64,000 nucleotides of DNA from Scytonematopsis contorta HA4267-MV1 (GTDB lineage Bacteria > Cyanobacteriota > Cyanobacteriia > Cyanobacteriales > Nostocaceae): NCBI GenBank assembly GCA_019359035.1, contig JAHHIC010000040.1, positions 1 through 64,000 on the forward strand, given 5' to 3'. The notes beneath the pieces were generated by a model. That model was not told the origin of the DNA. It made no database searches and saw only the letters and a program-made list of their open reading frames with translations. The translations under genes were made by a program, and so were the position numbers. Positions 48,760 through 58,191 of this stretch are shown here, in pieces. Numbering within the stretch: position 1 is the stretch's first letter; the number at the start of each line of letters is the position of its first letter.

Positions 48760-50010
48760 TTAGGGATTCCATTCTACAAAAATCTCTGTAAACCCTCGAA
48801 ATACCATTGTCGGAATATGGGTGAATTGTTGATTAGAGCAAAGTCGGAGATTTGGCAATTTTTGAGACAATACTGAGAGAGCGATTCGTGCTTCCCGACG
48901 AGCTAAATTAGAACCTATACAGTGATGTACACCGTGACCAAATGCTAAATGGTTAGCTGGATTTTCTTGGAAACGTCCAATATCAAATTCTTCAGCATTG
49001 GGGTATCTAGTTTCGTCGCGGTTTGCAGAACTGTACATCAAAAATATACGAGTGTCTTTCGGTAATTTTATTCCCAAAAGTTCCACATCTTCGGTTGTTG
49101 TACGGCTCATCGCTGGTATGGGAGCATCGTACCTAAGTACTTCTTCGATAGCAATAGGTATTAATGATGTATCGTCACAAACTTTTTGCCACAATTGAGG
49201 ACGCTCTAAAAGATATTTCAAAGCATTCCCAATCAAGTGAGAGCTAGTTTTATGTCCGGCTTGTATTAATCCCACCAAAATTCTCACCAATTCTGCCATA
49301 TTTAGGTCAGAGGTGACAACTTCGCTAATCAAATCACCGCAGGGTTTATTGCGTCGTTCTGTAATCAAACCAGCAACATAATGTTGCATAGCGACCATGC
49401 TGCTAGCACATTCCACTTGCTCTTCGGGTGTAAGTGGTGACGAAATCAAAGCATTCATATCGTAGCACCATTTTTTAATCTCTGTCATCCTATCTAATGC
49501 AATACCGTACATAGTAAGGATGGCTTCTAGAGGTAATGGATAGGCAAATTTCGATATGATATCCGTACTACCATCATTAATAAAACTATCCACCAATCTA
49601 TTAGCAATAGTTTGGATAGAATCTTCCATAAAGGCAAGCCGCTCCGGTGCAAAAACTTTCATAAAAGGAGCGCGTAAGCGTTTATGTTCTTCCCCATCGC
49701 TATCAACTAAATCCCGCACTAAGGGAAAACCTTGACGCAAGACTTCAAACACCTCAGGAGTAAATTCAACAATCGGACTCAAGGTATCTTTGGAAGAAAA
49801 GCGTATGGGGTCTTTTAGTATGGCTAGAATATCATCATAACGAGTAAGAACATAGCCGTTTAACAAGGGACTAAAAAATAATGGTTCTTCTTTTCTCGCA
49901 CGCTGATAAAATTCATAGGGGTTATCAAGCTGTGGATTAATAAAAGGTTGAAATTCTCCTCCTAAATGAGGACAAATTTCTTTGCTATATGTTGGTTGTT
50001 GCATAGTCAT
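48760..50010 (-). CDS. Cytochrome P450 with an altered I-helix
   Basis: A 416-residue soluble bacterial P450. The ExxR motif is in EEVLRYDAP and the haem loop is FGHGVHHCIG with Cys364. The I-helix reads AGHKTSS (251-257): the usual acid before the conserved Thr is Lys254, while Thr255 is kept. Loss of the acid is known in P450s that do not need normal proton delivery, such as oxidative-coupling enzymes, so this is a candidate for the aryl-aryl coupling (StaP-like) step. The assignment between the two P450s is inferred. Heptamer repeats (TTGGTAA) lie just before its start. Confidence 0.9.
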   Translation of the reverse strand: MTMQQPTYSKEICPHLGGEFQPFINPQLDNPYEFYQRARKEEPLFFSPLLNGYVLTRYDDILAILKDPIRFSSKDTLSPIVEFTPEVFEVLRQGFPLVRDLVDSDGEEHKRLRAPFMKVFAPERLAFMEDSIQTIANRLVDSFINDGSTDIISKFAYPLPLEAILTMYGIALDRMTEIKKWCYDMNALISSPLTPEEQVECASSMVAMQHYVAGLITERRNKPCGDLISEVVTSDLNMAELVRILVGLIQAGHKTSSHLIGNALKYLLERPQLWQKVCDDTSLIPIAIEEVLRYDAPIPAMSRTTTEDVELLGIKLPKDTRIFLMYSSANRDETRYPNAEEFDIGRFQENPANHLAFGHGVHHCIGSNLARREARIALSVLSQKLPNLRLCSNQQFTHIPTMVFRGFTEIFVEWNP

Positions 50011-50067
50011 TGGTCATTGGTCATTGGTAATTGGTAATTGGTAACTGGTAATTGGTTGTTTTATAGT

Positions 50068-50439
50068 TTAATTTTCGCAATCAATAGTAAAAGGATTACC
50101 TTCTGGGTCAGCACCTTCTGCAATTTTTAGACCGGGGGAAGGGGAGCGAATAGGGCTAAGTTTTACACCGTTTTCAGTTAAAGTCTGATATGCATTTTCA
50201 AAATCATCAACATGAAACGCTAGCTTAGGTCTATCTTTACCAAATTGCGTTTCTAAATTACCGTGTAATATTAAAGTACATTCGCCAGTATCAAACTCTA
50301 CCCATTGTTTATCACTACGTCCCTCGATGTTCTTTCGAGTTTTGACTGTTAAACCCAATTTGTCGCGGTAAAAATCGGTTTGTGTATCTATATCTTTGAC
50401 GTAGAGAATAGCTTTAGTTAAACCTTTGATTACATTCAT
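50068..50439 (-). CDS. VOC (glyoxalase/bleomycin-resistance) family protein
   Basis: A 123-residue vicinal-oxygen-chelate protein with paired beta-alpha-beta-beta-beta modules: LTKAILYVKDIDTQTDFYRDKLG opens the first, and LAFHVDDFENAYQTL with DPEGNPFTIDC the second. Metal-ligand candidates are a His (AFHVDD) and the late Glu/Asp. I start at ATG 50439 (MNVIKGLTKAI), because the upstream GTG extension is encoded by the palindromic GGTGGGCA-type element. It lies between the two P450 genes and could be a tailoring, binding or self-resistance protein. The reaction is unknown. Confidence 0.85.
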   Translation of the reverse strand: MNVIKGLTKAILYVKDIDTQTDFYRDKLGLTVKTRKNIEGRSDKQWVEFDTGECTLILHGNLETQFGKDRPKLAFHVDDFENAYQTLTENGVKLSPIRSPSPGLKIAEGADPEGNPFTIDCEN

Positions 50440-50502
50440 TGTTGCGAGTAAGGTGGGCACTGCCCACCATATAAGATGAACAAATTAACATGAACAAATC
50501 AA

Positions 50503-51753
50503 TCACACCATTACTGGTTTTTTAAAATTTACTTTCAGGCGATTTGGTCCGTGGAAAATAATGTTATTTGCCCATTCAATATTTTCTTCGGCTAAACTTA
50601 GTTCTGGTAATCTATTCAGTAAAACATTTAAAGCAATTTGACCTTCAGCACGGGCTAAAGTTGAACCAAGACAGTAGTGAATACCACCACCAAAACCGCA
50701 GTGTTTTGTATCTTCACGCTGAACATCAAATACTTCGGGATTTTTAAAACGTGCGGGGTCTCTATTTGCAGAACCAAGCATTATTCCTACACTATCTCCA
50801 CGCTTAATTAGCTGACCACCAATTTCTGTATCAGCATAACACCAGCGAGTTATCATCTGAATGGGAGTGTCGTAGCGAATAATTTCTTCAATCGCATTCG
50901 GCATATATTCCGGGTGCGAGCGCAATAATTTAAATGCTTCTGGATGATTTAGTAAAGCTAGTGTTCCCTTGGCTATTAAATTAACAGTGGTTTCGTGTCC
51001 TGCTGTCAGCAGGTGGGTACAAGTTGCAACGATTTCTTCATCGCTTAACTTGTCCCCTTCATCAGCCGCTTTAACTAAATTAGAAATCAAATCTTCACGA
51101 GGGTTAGCGCGTCGGTCTTTAATTATCGGTTTAAAATAATCGACAAATTCTTGACTGGCTTTTTCCGCATTTTCGTAAACTTCTGGTGGTGGTTTTAAAC
51201 GGGAAGCACTCGCATGTTGCAAAGCTAAAGCCCATTCACGGAATAAACCACGGTCTTCTGGGTCTGCACCCAGCATGACAGCAATTACCATAATTGGTAA
51301 GGGAAAAGCATACTCTTCTACCAAATCCATCTCCCCACGAAGGTGAACTTGGTCAAGCAAACGGTCGGCAATTTGGTAAACAACTGGACGCAGATTTTCT
51401 ACAATCCTGGGAGTAAATGCCTTACTTACCAAAGATTTCAAGCGGGTGTGGTCGGGTGGTTCCCGGAAAACAATCCATTTACTTACCATTGTTAGGAAAG
51501 CATTATAAGCTGTTGGTACAGGAGTTGTTTCCACATCATCTCGCTTAACAAACTCGCGACCAAAAGAGCGGTCTTCCATCACTCGCATCACATCTTCATA
51601 ACGAAAAACATACCAAGCTCCCTCTAAATTAGGGTTGGAAGAAACACCCCAATGCACTGGGTCTAGCTCTCGATAGCGACGGTAAACTGTATATGGGTCA
51701 GAAATTACTTCTTTTACAAACGGGTTTAATCTTTCAATTGTTGAAGTTGTCAT
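50503..51753 (-). CDS. Cytochrome P450 with a canonical I-helix
   Basis: A 416-residue P450 with the full set of motifs: LLTAGHETTVNLI in the I-helix with Glu-Thr-Thr, EEIIRYDTPIQ for ExxR and the haem loop FGGGIHYCLG with Cys361. It resembles CYP107/CYP109-like bacterial hydroxylases. With only one P450 expected for closing the indolocarbazole core, the other must do something else; in staurosporine that is sugar attachment by StaN, but no sugar genes are here. The two P450s are clearly different from each other. Redox partners are not in the cluster. Confidence 0.92.
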   Translation of the reverse strand: MTTSTIERLNPFVKEVISDPYTVYRRYRELDPVHWGVSSNPNLEGAWYVFRYEDVMRVMEDRSFGREFVKRDDVETTPVPTAYNAFLTMVSKWIVFREPPDHTRLKSLVSKAFTPRIVENLRPVVYQIADRLLDQVHLRGEMDLVEEYAFPLPIMVIAVMLGADPEDRGLFREWALALQHASASRLKPPPEVYENAEKASQEFVDYFKPIIKDRRANPREDLISNLVKAADEGDKLSDEEIVATCTHLLTAGHETTVNLIAKGTLALLNHPEAFKLLRSHPEYMPNAIEEIIRYDTPIQMITRWCYADTEIGGQLIKRGDSVGIMLGSANRDPARFKNPEVFDVQREDTKHCGFGGGIHYCLGSTLARAEGQIALNVLLNRLPELSLAEENIEWANNIIFHGPNRLKVNFKKPVMV

Positions 51754-51766
51754 GTTTCAAAAATCC

Positions 51767-51925
51767 TTGGTAATTGGTAATTGGTAATTGGTAATTGGTA
51801 ATTGGTAATTGGTAATTGGTAATTGGTAATTGGTAATTGGTAATTGGTAATTGGTAATTGGTGATTGGTAATTGGTAATTGGTAATTGGTAATTGGTGAT
51901 TGGTAATTGGTCATTAATCATTAGT
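51767..51925. repeat. Long heptamer repeat array (TTGGTAA)
   Basis: About 20 near-perfect TTGGTAA units with a few GTGATTG variants, ending in TTGGTCA/TTAGTCA, fill half of the 325-base gap between the GST and P450 genes. A shorter block of the same type lies at about 50010-50050. Confidence 0.92.
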
Positions 51926-52078
51926 CATTGATAAGCTAAAACACATTTAAACTACATAATTTAAATTTATCTAACTCTTGTGGGGTGGGCATCCCGAACC
52001 GCCCTTGGTATGTAGATTAAATGTGGAAAAACTTAATTGCGGAAACTCTATAATTATTCTTAACCTAGCTGTATTGCC

Positions 52079-52750
52079 CTAACTCGTAACACCTAATTCC
52101 AAAGGATACTTAAGTACTGACAACATACGTGTCATTTGGTCGCGTCCAGAGTTGAAAACTTTAGCTACAGAAGGTCTTGACTCTAAACGTTGGATATAAT
52201 TTGTCAAGTGAGAAAAGTGGTTATAGTCATAGAGCATACGCAAATAATTAAGGGTGGGTGCTGCTGCACAGTCAACTAGGGAAAATTGTTCACCCAAGAG
52301 CCAAGTACGTGTTTTGAGTCGCTCGTCAAATAAAGTGAGTGCTGTTTCCATTAAGCGTTTTGCTTTGACAACTTCTTTACCTCCCCGCTCCGACTCCAGA
52401 CGTTGACTATCAGCAAATAATGCTTCACGTCCGGTGTTTACATATATATCAACCATCCGTTCCAGCAACCGTACTTCTAGGGATAAATCAGCTTCAACAG
52501 GAATTAAAACAGGCTTATTCGCAAAGTTTTTGTCTAAGTATTCGATGATGATACAAGCTTCAAATAATACTTGATTTTCATCTGTCACCAATGTTGGAAC
52601 TTTGCCAAAAGGGTTAATATGCATATATTGCTCGCGCTCTTTTGGGTCAAATAAATTCACCTCCAGAGGTATAAAATTTGCATTTTTTTCATAGAGCGCA
52701 ATTAAAACTCGTTGGGAGTAGGATGAGGCCGGAGCGTAATAAAGCTTCAT
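52079..52750 (-). CDS. Cluster glutathione S-transferase
   Basis: A 223-residue GST with MKLYYAPASSYSQRVLIAL (Ser-rich catalytic loop), FGKVPTLV (cis-Pro) and FEACIIIEYLDK in the thioredoxin domain, and LLGEQFSLVDCAAAPTLNYL in the helical domain. It follows the RebC-like gene by 38 bases, in the same direction, so it is probably co-transcribed. GSTs in biosynthetic clusters may isomerise, add glutathione to reactive intermediates such as epoxides, or protect the host. Which applies is unknown. Its N-domain differs from the GST at 6218. Confidence 0.9.
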   Translation of the reverse strand: MKLYYAPASSYSQRVLIALYEKNANFIPLEVNLFDPKEREQYMHINPFGKVPTLVTDENQVLFEACIIIEYLDKNFANKPVLIPVEADLSLEVRLLERMVDIYVNTGREALFADSQRLESERGGKEVVKAKRLMETALTLFDERLKTRTWLLGEQFSLVDCAAAPTLNYLRMLYDYNHFSHLTNYIQRLESRPSVAKVFNSGRDQMTRMLSVLKYPLELGVTS

Positions 52751-52788
52751 AGCGGTACGGTTGGAGTGGATATTTTTCTACTCTTTAT

Positions 52789-54411
52789 CTAACTAGTGGC
52801 CAACAAAGAGGTCTTATGCAGTAATTTCTCTCCGCGAATGCAATCAATTAATATATCTACATCTTTTGGTAATGCGTCATCTCTCCAAGCGACATGTCCA
52901 TCGGGTCGGACTAAAACATATTTACGCTCGTAAAGTTGAGCAATTTCTGGATTATTTACCTGTTGAATTGTCAGAGGAACTCCTTTTTCCTGACAAGTTT
53001 GCTCGAATTTTTCGGTTTTCGGTGTCGAGTCAAAACACATCAGCACAAATCCACGACCAAATAAATCTAAAGTAGATTGACCAGGTGATAACCAAGCATG
53101 AGGAGCACGACAACCAGGGTAACTGCTTTGCTTCCACTCAAAGGGGTCATCATTGGGGGTTGTACCATCGGGGATAATAGCAGAAGATTCATAGCGAAAG
53201 CCAAAATGTACTCCCGGTGCATCAAATTCCCGTTTAACACCACTGCGTTCCATCCCTGTTGCCATTTCGCGGCGAATTGCTTCACCTTGGGGAGAGTCAC
53301 TAGTAATTGCTTCGGGGATGGCACGTTTTTGCGTGCGTTGTAAATTAGCGTTCGCTTCTTCTAAGTTTCGCACCGCTATTGGTCGTCGTTCGGTTTCATA
53401 GGTATCAAGTAGGCTATCACCACCCCAACCTTTAATAGTCGCGGCTAGTTTCCAACCAAGGTCAACTGCATCACCTATTCCTGTATTCATACCAAAACCA
53501 CCAGAAGGTGAAAGTGTATGAGCGCAGTCACCGACGAAAAATATATTCCCTTTGCGGAAATGTTCTGCGACACGGTGGGTCAAACGCCAAGGGATATTAG
53601 AGACTATTTCAAAGGGTGTATCAATAGATATTGCTGCACGAATAGCTTCTATAGCATCACGTACTGTTCCATCCTCTTGAGGTTTTAAAATTAGGCGATA
53701 AAGCGAGTCTCCGTCAACCGCTCGTAGTGGTTCTTGGATAATTGGATTGACCAGAAAATAGACCATCGCGTGGTTTTTTCCCATCTGAGTCCCTAATTCC
53801 GGTGCTTTAAACACGACGCTTTGGAAGGTTTGGGTCTGGTGAAATGTCTGAGCTTCAACCCCACAAGCTTTACGCACCGCACTGCGAGCACCATCGGAGG
53901 CTATCATGTATTGAGCTTGAATTGTTTCTGTGGTGTTATTTTCTAAATTTGTTATTTGAGCTGTTATACCTTCGTTCGTCTGCTCAAAACTATCTAAGCG
54001 AGACAAAAAGCGAATTACTCCCTCTGGGTATTCTCCTAAGAAATTCTGGAACACCGGAGCAAACCAGTTTTGCGGACATACCTGTTCCATCTCTGGTGTG
54101 TAGTCAGGTAAAGTGCGATCGCGATAGCTAGGATTAGGTACTCGATAGATTTCATGCCCCCCAACAGATGTAACCCAAGCAACGTCTAAAGTATGGTCAA
54201 CGGGCCAACCAGCATCGCGTATTTGCTGAGAAATACCCCACCTGCGGCAATATTCCATAGAACGCAGTCCAACCGTACTTACCTTCGGGTCAGCCACCTC
54301 ACCATCAGTTTGTTCTAATAAAATACAATCTATTCCCTGATAGCATAGTTCCACAGCCATCGCTAACCCAACAGGACCACCACCAATTATTAATACTTGT
54401 GTGTTTGCCAT
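52789..54411 (-). CDS. rebC: RebC/StaC-type FAD monooxygenase
   Basis: RebC and StaC act with P450 RebP/StaP to turn chromopyrrolic acid into arcyriaflavin A or K252c. The 540-residue protein has IIGGGPVGLAMAVEL, DGARSAVRK, GDCAHTLSPSGGFGMNTGIG and a thioredoxin-like C-domain. From memory it aligns with RebC almost end to end (GLRSMEYCRRWG, AGWPVDH, SVGGHE, RREFDAPG-type KREFDAPGVHFG, APHAWL, RPDGHVAWR). At two positions I recall as distinguishing RebC (Phe216, Arg239) from StaC, it has Val217 and Arg239, a mixed state. It lies between staD and the GST in the operon. Confidence 0.92.
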   Translation of the reverse strand: MANTQVLIIGGGPVGLAMAVELCYQGIDCILLEQTDGEVADPKVSTVGLRSMEYCRRWGISQQIRDAGWPVDHTLDVAWVTSVGGHEIYRVPNPSYRDRTLPDYTPEMEQVCPQNWFAPVFQNFLGEYPEGVIRFLSRLDSFEQTNEGITAQITNLENNTTETIQAQYMIASDGARSAVRKACGVEAQTFHQTQTFQSVVFKAPELGTQMGKNHAMVYFLVNPIIQEPLRAVDGDSLYRLILKPQEDGTVRDAIEAIRAAISIDTPFEIVSNIPWRLTHRVAEHFRKGNIFFVGDCAHTLSPSGGFGMNTGIGDAVDLGWKLAATIKGWGGDSLLDTYETERRPIAVRNLEEANANLQRTQKRAIPEAITSDSPQGEAIRREMATGMERSGVKREFDAPGVHFGFRYESSAIIPDGTTPNDDPFEWKQSSYPGCRAPHAWLSPGQSTLDLFGRGFVLMCFDSTPKTEKFEQTCQEKGVPLTIQQVNNPEIAQLYERKYVLVRPDGHVAWRDDALPKDVDILIDCIRGEKLLHKTSLLATS

Positions 54412-54511
54412 TTGTTATTTTTCCTTTATGATTTACTCTTTACCATTTTTCCTTTATGATTTTTTCCTTCATCATTTTTTCTTCATAATTTCTCAAAAGC
54501 AAACGAATTAA

Positions 54512-54567
54512 TCCCCCATTCCCCACTCCCCACTCCCCACTCCCCATTTCCCCACTCCCCACTCCCC
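54512..54567. repeat. CCCCACT heptamer array
   Basis: About eight CCCCACT/CCCCATT units run right up to the staD stop codon (54567-54569, read from the array edge). On the minus strand it is a G-rich (AGTGGGG) transcript stretch between staD and the RebC-like gene. Confidence 0.85.
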
Positions 54568-57500
54568 TACGAAGTCAATTGAGGATTCTTAGCTAGGTCT
54601 TCAAAGAATTTGGTGTAAAACTCAAACATTTCACAGACGGTACTATGAATTGCTTCGCACTCTCTAGCTTTATCTGCGAGTCGTTCAAAGCGTCGTGATA
54701 TAGTTGTCATTGCCACATCAACTGCGGGAATATAAATAGGAGTTTCGATTTCAAATGATGGACCAGCAGTTTTACCGTGTTTACCAGAAGGCAAACTCAT
54801 TAACAGTTCTCCTAGAGGACGCATCATCCCCGTCATCACATCAATACCCGCGTTCATTAACTTCGAGCGTCGTAAACTTCCATTTGGCATACAACCAAAA
54901 TGTTGTACCATCAACTGCATCATCAGGAAATAAGTTTCGTTAAATATTTCCATCACCAATCTAGTTTGCGGTACAGTCACCATATTTGTGCTGTAGTCTT
55001 TATTATGTAAAGAAGGATTGCGTAAAGCTGGGTAAGAAGGAGTCCAATAAACACTATCAAAGTTTTCTTTGCTCAACGCATCTGCCAAACGACAGAATTG
55101 TTGATAGTGTGAACGTTCAAATTTGGGTGATTTTTCGTGACACCCTTCCCCTTGTTCGATAATAAAATCAACAGCGAAAAGTGCGCTCTTGAGGTCATCT
55201 ACTTGAAGTTGATAATCTGGGTGAACTTTATTAAAGTCATCGCGAATAAATAAACGATGTTCTCCACCAGTACGGCCTTTTTTGACGACAAATAAATCGG
55301 GAATATTCTTCAAACCTTCGCGAATCTGGCAATATAATTCGCTTAAGGAACTATAACCGTGCAATTTGTCAACATTAATGTCTTTATATTTTGATTCGTT
55401 GTTAAGATTTGTTTCCAAAAAATCAGGCATTTCTAGACGTTTGAAACGTTCTAGAGATATTGTATTAACAGGCTCTAGTGCGAAATCGACATCAATAGGG
55501 AAACGTTTATTGAGAGAATCAAAATTGGGTATTGCTGGATAAAAAGGTTCACCAATTGCCATTAATATATTATTAACCATCAAAAAGTGAATCATTTCTT
55601 CGCGAGATACTTCTAACAAGACTCCTCGCATTCCATAATTTCTGACTTCTTTACCATCACCGCAAGCTAGCTGTAACTGCTCTTGAGTCCATAAACCACG
55701 ACGAACGTATTCTTCTCCTGTGACGTAATTGGGGATTGAGTATCCAGCATAGATATATTGCAACATGACAGCAACTTCCAGTTCGGCAGCTTGTTTCAAA
55801 GCTGTGACTAATTCTTCCCGAGTTTGAATGGTGCGTTGCATTTGTTTTGGTTCGGGGATAACTTCGGGAACGTAACCAACTTTTTGCTGATTTTGGAGAA
55901 ATTTCCGTAATAAAGTTGTTTTTGGTAGCGACATATCGCGACTAGGTGGCATATAGTAAGTTTTATATTTATTTTTCGGGTCGGACATTTGCCACATTAA
56001 TCGGGAGTAAGTTTCTACCTTACACTGGTCAGCAAGACTAAACACATCGGCTTTCATAAACGAGAAGCTCAATTCGTAGTAAGCCAAGATGTGTTTATAA
56101 ATGAGGTCGAAATTAACATCTTTATCGGGAATTTTGTCTAAATCCCAATCATTGCTCATTACACGCACAGCAAAAAAGCCAGCACCTGACCAAAAGCCTA
56201 ATTTATCGTCATTATCGTAGGCGATTTCTGCACCAAGCGGCAATTCATCAGTTTTTTCAGTTAACAATATCTTCGCAGTTCCGGAGGTCGCACCTCGCAA
56301 AGTTACCCAAGCACGTCCTTGAGAATTTGTTCTGAATTGACAATTTGTGGTAAAGTCTCCCGGTTCTTCTCGTTTTCCCGGTTTTATGTGAACAATTTCC
56401 ATTTCTTCTGGAAATTTGCCGTTTAATTGTGGAAATGCTCTTGGATTATAGAATTGACGCAGGTAAACAGACTCAATGGATGTGGGAATACCACGTACAA
56501 AAGAGCGTACTTCTACTTCAAGCGCATAGTCTTCACCTGTCTTGTGATTGGGATATTCTAAAAATAAACATGCTTCATCTGTCTGAAGATTGATTTCTTG
56601 TTCTTGTAACAGAATTTTACGCTGTCCATCAGGAATTGTTCCAATAATGCATAAACCTTGCGTTTCTATCTCATTCTTTATATTTTCTAAATCAGATGCT
56701 AATGGAACATCGACAATCCCACTGGTTAAAAAATGCGCTTCTTTTTGATATGCTTCTTTTGGTATTTTGGCAACCAAACTTTGACTTTCAACGGTACGTA
56801 ATTCCAAATCACCAAGGTCAAGCTTAGAACCGATTCCATGAGCAGGCCCAGGTCCCGGTTTAGCAGCACGTCCCACATAAGGAACGGCTGTTATCATATT
56901 TAAACTGACGCCTTGGTTTGTAATTTGTAACGTTAAATTAGATAGTAGTTTATCTTCTTGATTGGTAAAGACGTGATGAATCACGTCTCTACTTAACAAT
57001 CTTCCTGCAGGATATGTCGCTAATTCGTCTTTGCACCACAACCCAATTGTTCCGTGTAAATTCCAGAAGGTTGCTGAATCTGTTTGAGTGGGTGTAGACA
57101 TATTGCTAATGCTAAACTGTACCACTAACCCCAACACATCATCGCGAATCATCGCTTCTTTGAGCATCAACACCGTTGGTGATTGAGCGACTTCCTCACC
57201 CCAAAGAAAATCTTCAGCGTCTTTGGGAATTGCAAACTGATAGACAGCAGATTTTTGGAACTCAGGGTTAAGACAATGCTCTGGTAAATCGCGAATATAG
57301 TTAAAATTTTGCCAGCGTGCTAACTGCATTCCATTAATGGGAGCGGAGAGCATATTTGGTACTTCATGGGAACCACCCCGTCTCCCAAAGGTTAACTGAC
57401 CCAACATAATAGTATTAGTCCAGTTAGAAGCAGGGTCAGATTCAAAAAAACGAGCACGGTTAAAACTAGTTTTCACGTATTCGTTATAATGACCCCACAA

Positions 57501-57848
57501 ATCTACACTGCTTCCCACCACCGGGTCTTTTTGGTCAACTTCTCCAAATTGGCGTTGGGTGCTGACGATTTGTGCTTCAATCAAAAAGTGACCATTACCG
57601 CCAAAATCCCACCCCATTGCCATACTCAAAGCACCATTTTCATCCAATTGTCCTTCGCTGTTAAAGCGGGGTCCTAAATTATGGAGATATTCGTGGTATT
57701 CGGATGTGGGACGACTGATATCAAAGGGTTTACCGTCCATATATACAGTGTTACTTCCTACATCCACTAAACCGTTTTTATGTCCTGTAGGAGCGTGGAT
57801 ACGAGCAAAACCTTGGAAATGTAAACGGGGGAAATTTAGAATACTCAT
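54567..57848 (-). CDS. staD: Chromopyrrolate synthase (StaD/RebD/VioB family)
   Basis: This haem enzyme couples two indole-3-pyruvate imines to chromopyrrolic acid, the entry step to bisindoles. The 1093 residues match the family length. The N-terminus MSILNFPRLHFQGFARIHAPTG is the family signature, the middle is beta-rich, and a C-terminal ferritin-like domain (about 690-1080) has VMLQYIYAGYSIPNY, EVSREEMIHFLMVNNILMAIG with candidate metal ligands, and GEGCHEKSP. Residues 286-295 (SRDVIHHVFT) are encoded by a dispersed palindrome inserted in frame. It lies 340 bases after staO in the same direction. Confidence 0.93.
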   Translation of the reverse strand: MSILNFPRLHFQGFARIHAPTGHKNGLVDVGSNTVYMDGKPFDISRPTSEYHEYLHNLGPRFNSEGQLDENGALSMAMGWDFGGNGHFLIEAQIVSTQRQFGEVDQKDPVVGSSVDLWGHYNEYVKTSFNRARFFESDPASNWTNTIMLGQLTFGRRGGSHEVPNMLSAPINGMQLARWQNFNYIRDLPEHCLNPEFQKSAVYQFAIPKDAEDFLWGEEVAQSPTVLMLKEAMIRDDVLGLVVQFSISNMSTPTQTDSATFWNLHGTIGLWCKDELATYPAGRLLSRDVIHHVFTNQEDKLLSNLTLQITNQGVSLNMITAVPYVGRAAKPGPGPAHGIGSKLDLGDLELRTVESQSLVAKIPKEAYQKEAHFLTSGIVDVPLASDLENIKNEIETQGLCIIGTIPDGQRKILLQEQEINLQTDEACLFLEYPNHKTGEDYALEVEVRSFVRGIPTSIESVYLRQFYNPRAFPQLNGKFPEEMEIVHIKPGKREEPGDFTTNCQFRTNSQGRAWVTLRGATSGTAKILLTEKTDELPLGAEIAYDNDDKLGFWSGAGFFAVRVMSNDWDLDKIPDKDVNFDLIYKHILAYYELSFSFMKADVFSLADQCKVETYSRLMWQMSDPKNKYKTYYMPPSRDMSLPKTTLLRKFLQNQQKVGYVPEVIPEPKQMQRTIQTREELVTALKQAAELEVAVMLQYIYAGYSIPNYVTGEEYVRRGLWTQEQLQLACGDGKEVRNYGMRGVLLEVSREEMIHFLMVNNILMAIGEPFYPAIPNFDSLNKRFPIDVDFALEPVNTISLERFKRLEMPDFLETNLNNESKYKDINVDKLHGYSSLSELYCQIREGLKNIPDLFVVKKGRTGGEHRLFIRDDFNKVHPDYQLQVDDLKSALFAVDFIIEQGEGCHEKSPKFERSHYQQFCRLADALSKENFDSVYWTPSYPALRNPSLHNKDYSTNMVTVPQTRLVMEIFNETYFLMMQLMVQHFGCMPNGSLRRSKLMNAGIDVMTGMMRPLGELLMSLPSGKHGKTAGPSFEIETPIYIPAVDVAMTTISRRFERLADKARECEAIHSTVCEMFEFYTKFFEDLAKNPQLTS
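56965..56992. repeat. Dispersed palindrome inside the staD coding region
   Basis: A 28-base near-perfect palindrome (arm GTAAAGACGTGATG / complement with GTCTCTAC end) belongs to the GTAGAGACG family. It keeps the staD frame and encodes SRDVIHHVFT. Confidence 0.85.
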
Positions 57849-58191
57849 ATTGAAGTCAGGAGTTAAAAGTTAGAAGTAGCAATCGCGATGTTACAGCAGT
57901 TTTCATGTATTTAGACCACACTTAAAATACTCTTCTTTGCGTCTTTGCGCCTTTGCGTGAGATTAAGAAGTGTTTTATTTACCTTCCAATAGCTGTAATT
58001 TGACTATTATGTCTAAATTTTGAAAGAGTCCACTCATATTTTTATATTCACTTCAGGAATCATCAAAATTCAAACTATATAATACCAATATACATTGTTT
58101 AATAATTATTAATAGAGTCGCTAAAATATTGTTACTATTTTCAGGTTTCTTCTCTCAATATTTTACGATAATCAGGGACAAGTAGATAGAT
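57849..58191. other. staO-staD intergenic region
   Basis: About 340 bases. The left half has the CTTTGCGTCTTTGCGCC-type dispersed motif near 57930. The right half (about 58060-58191) is similar to 31885-32015 next to the staO remnant. No ORF or strong terminator is seen. Confidence 0.5.
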
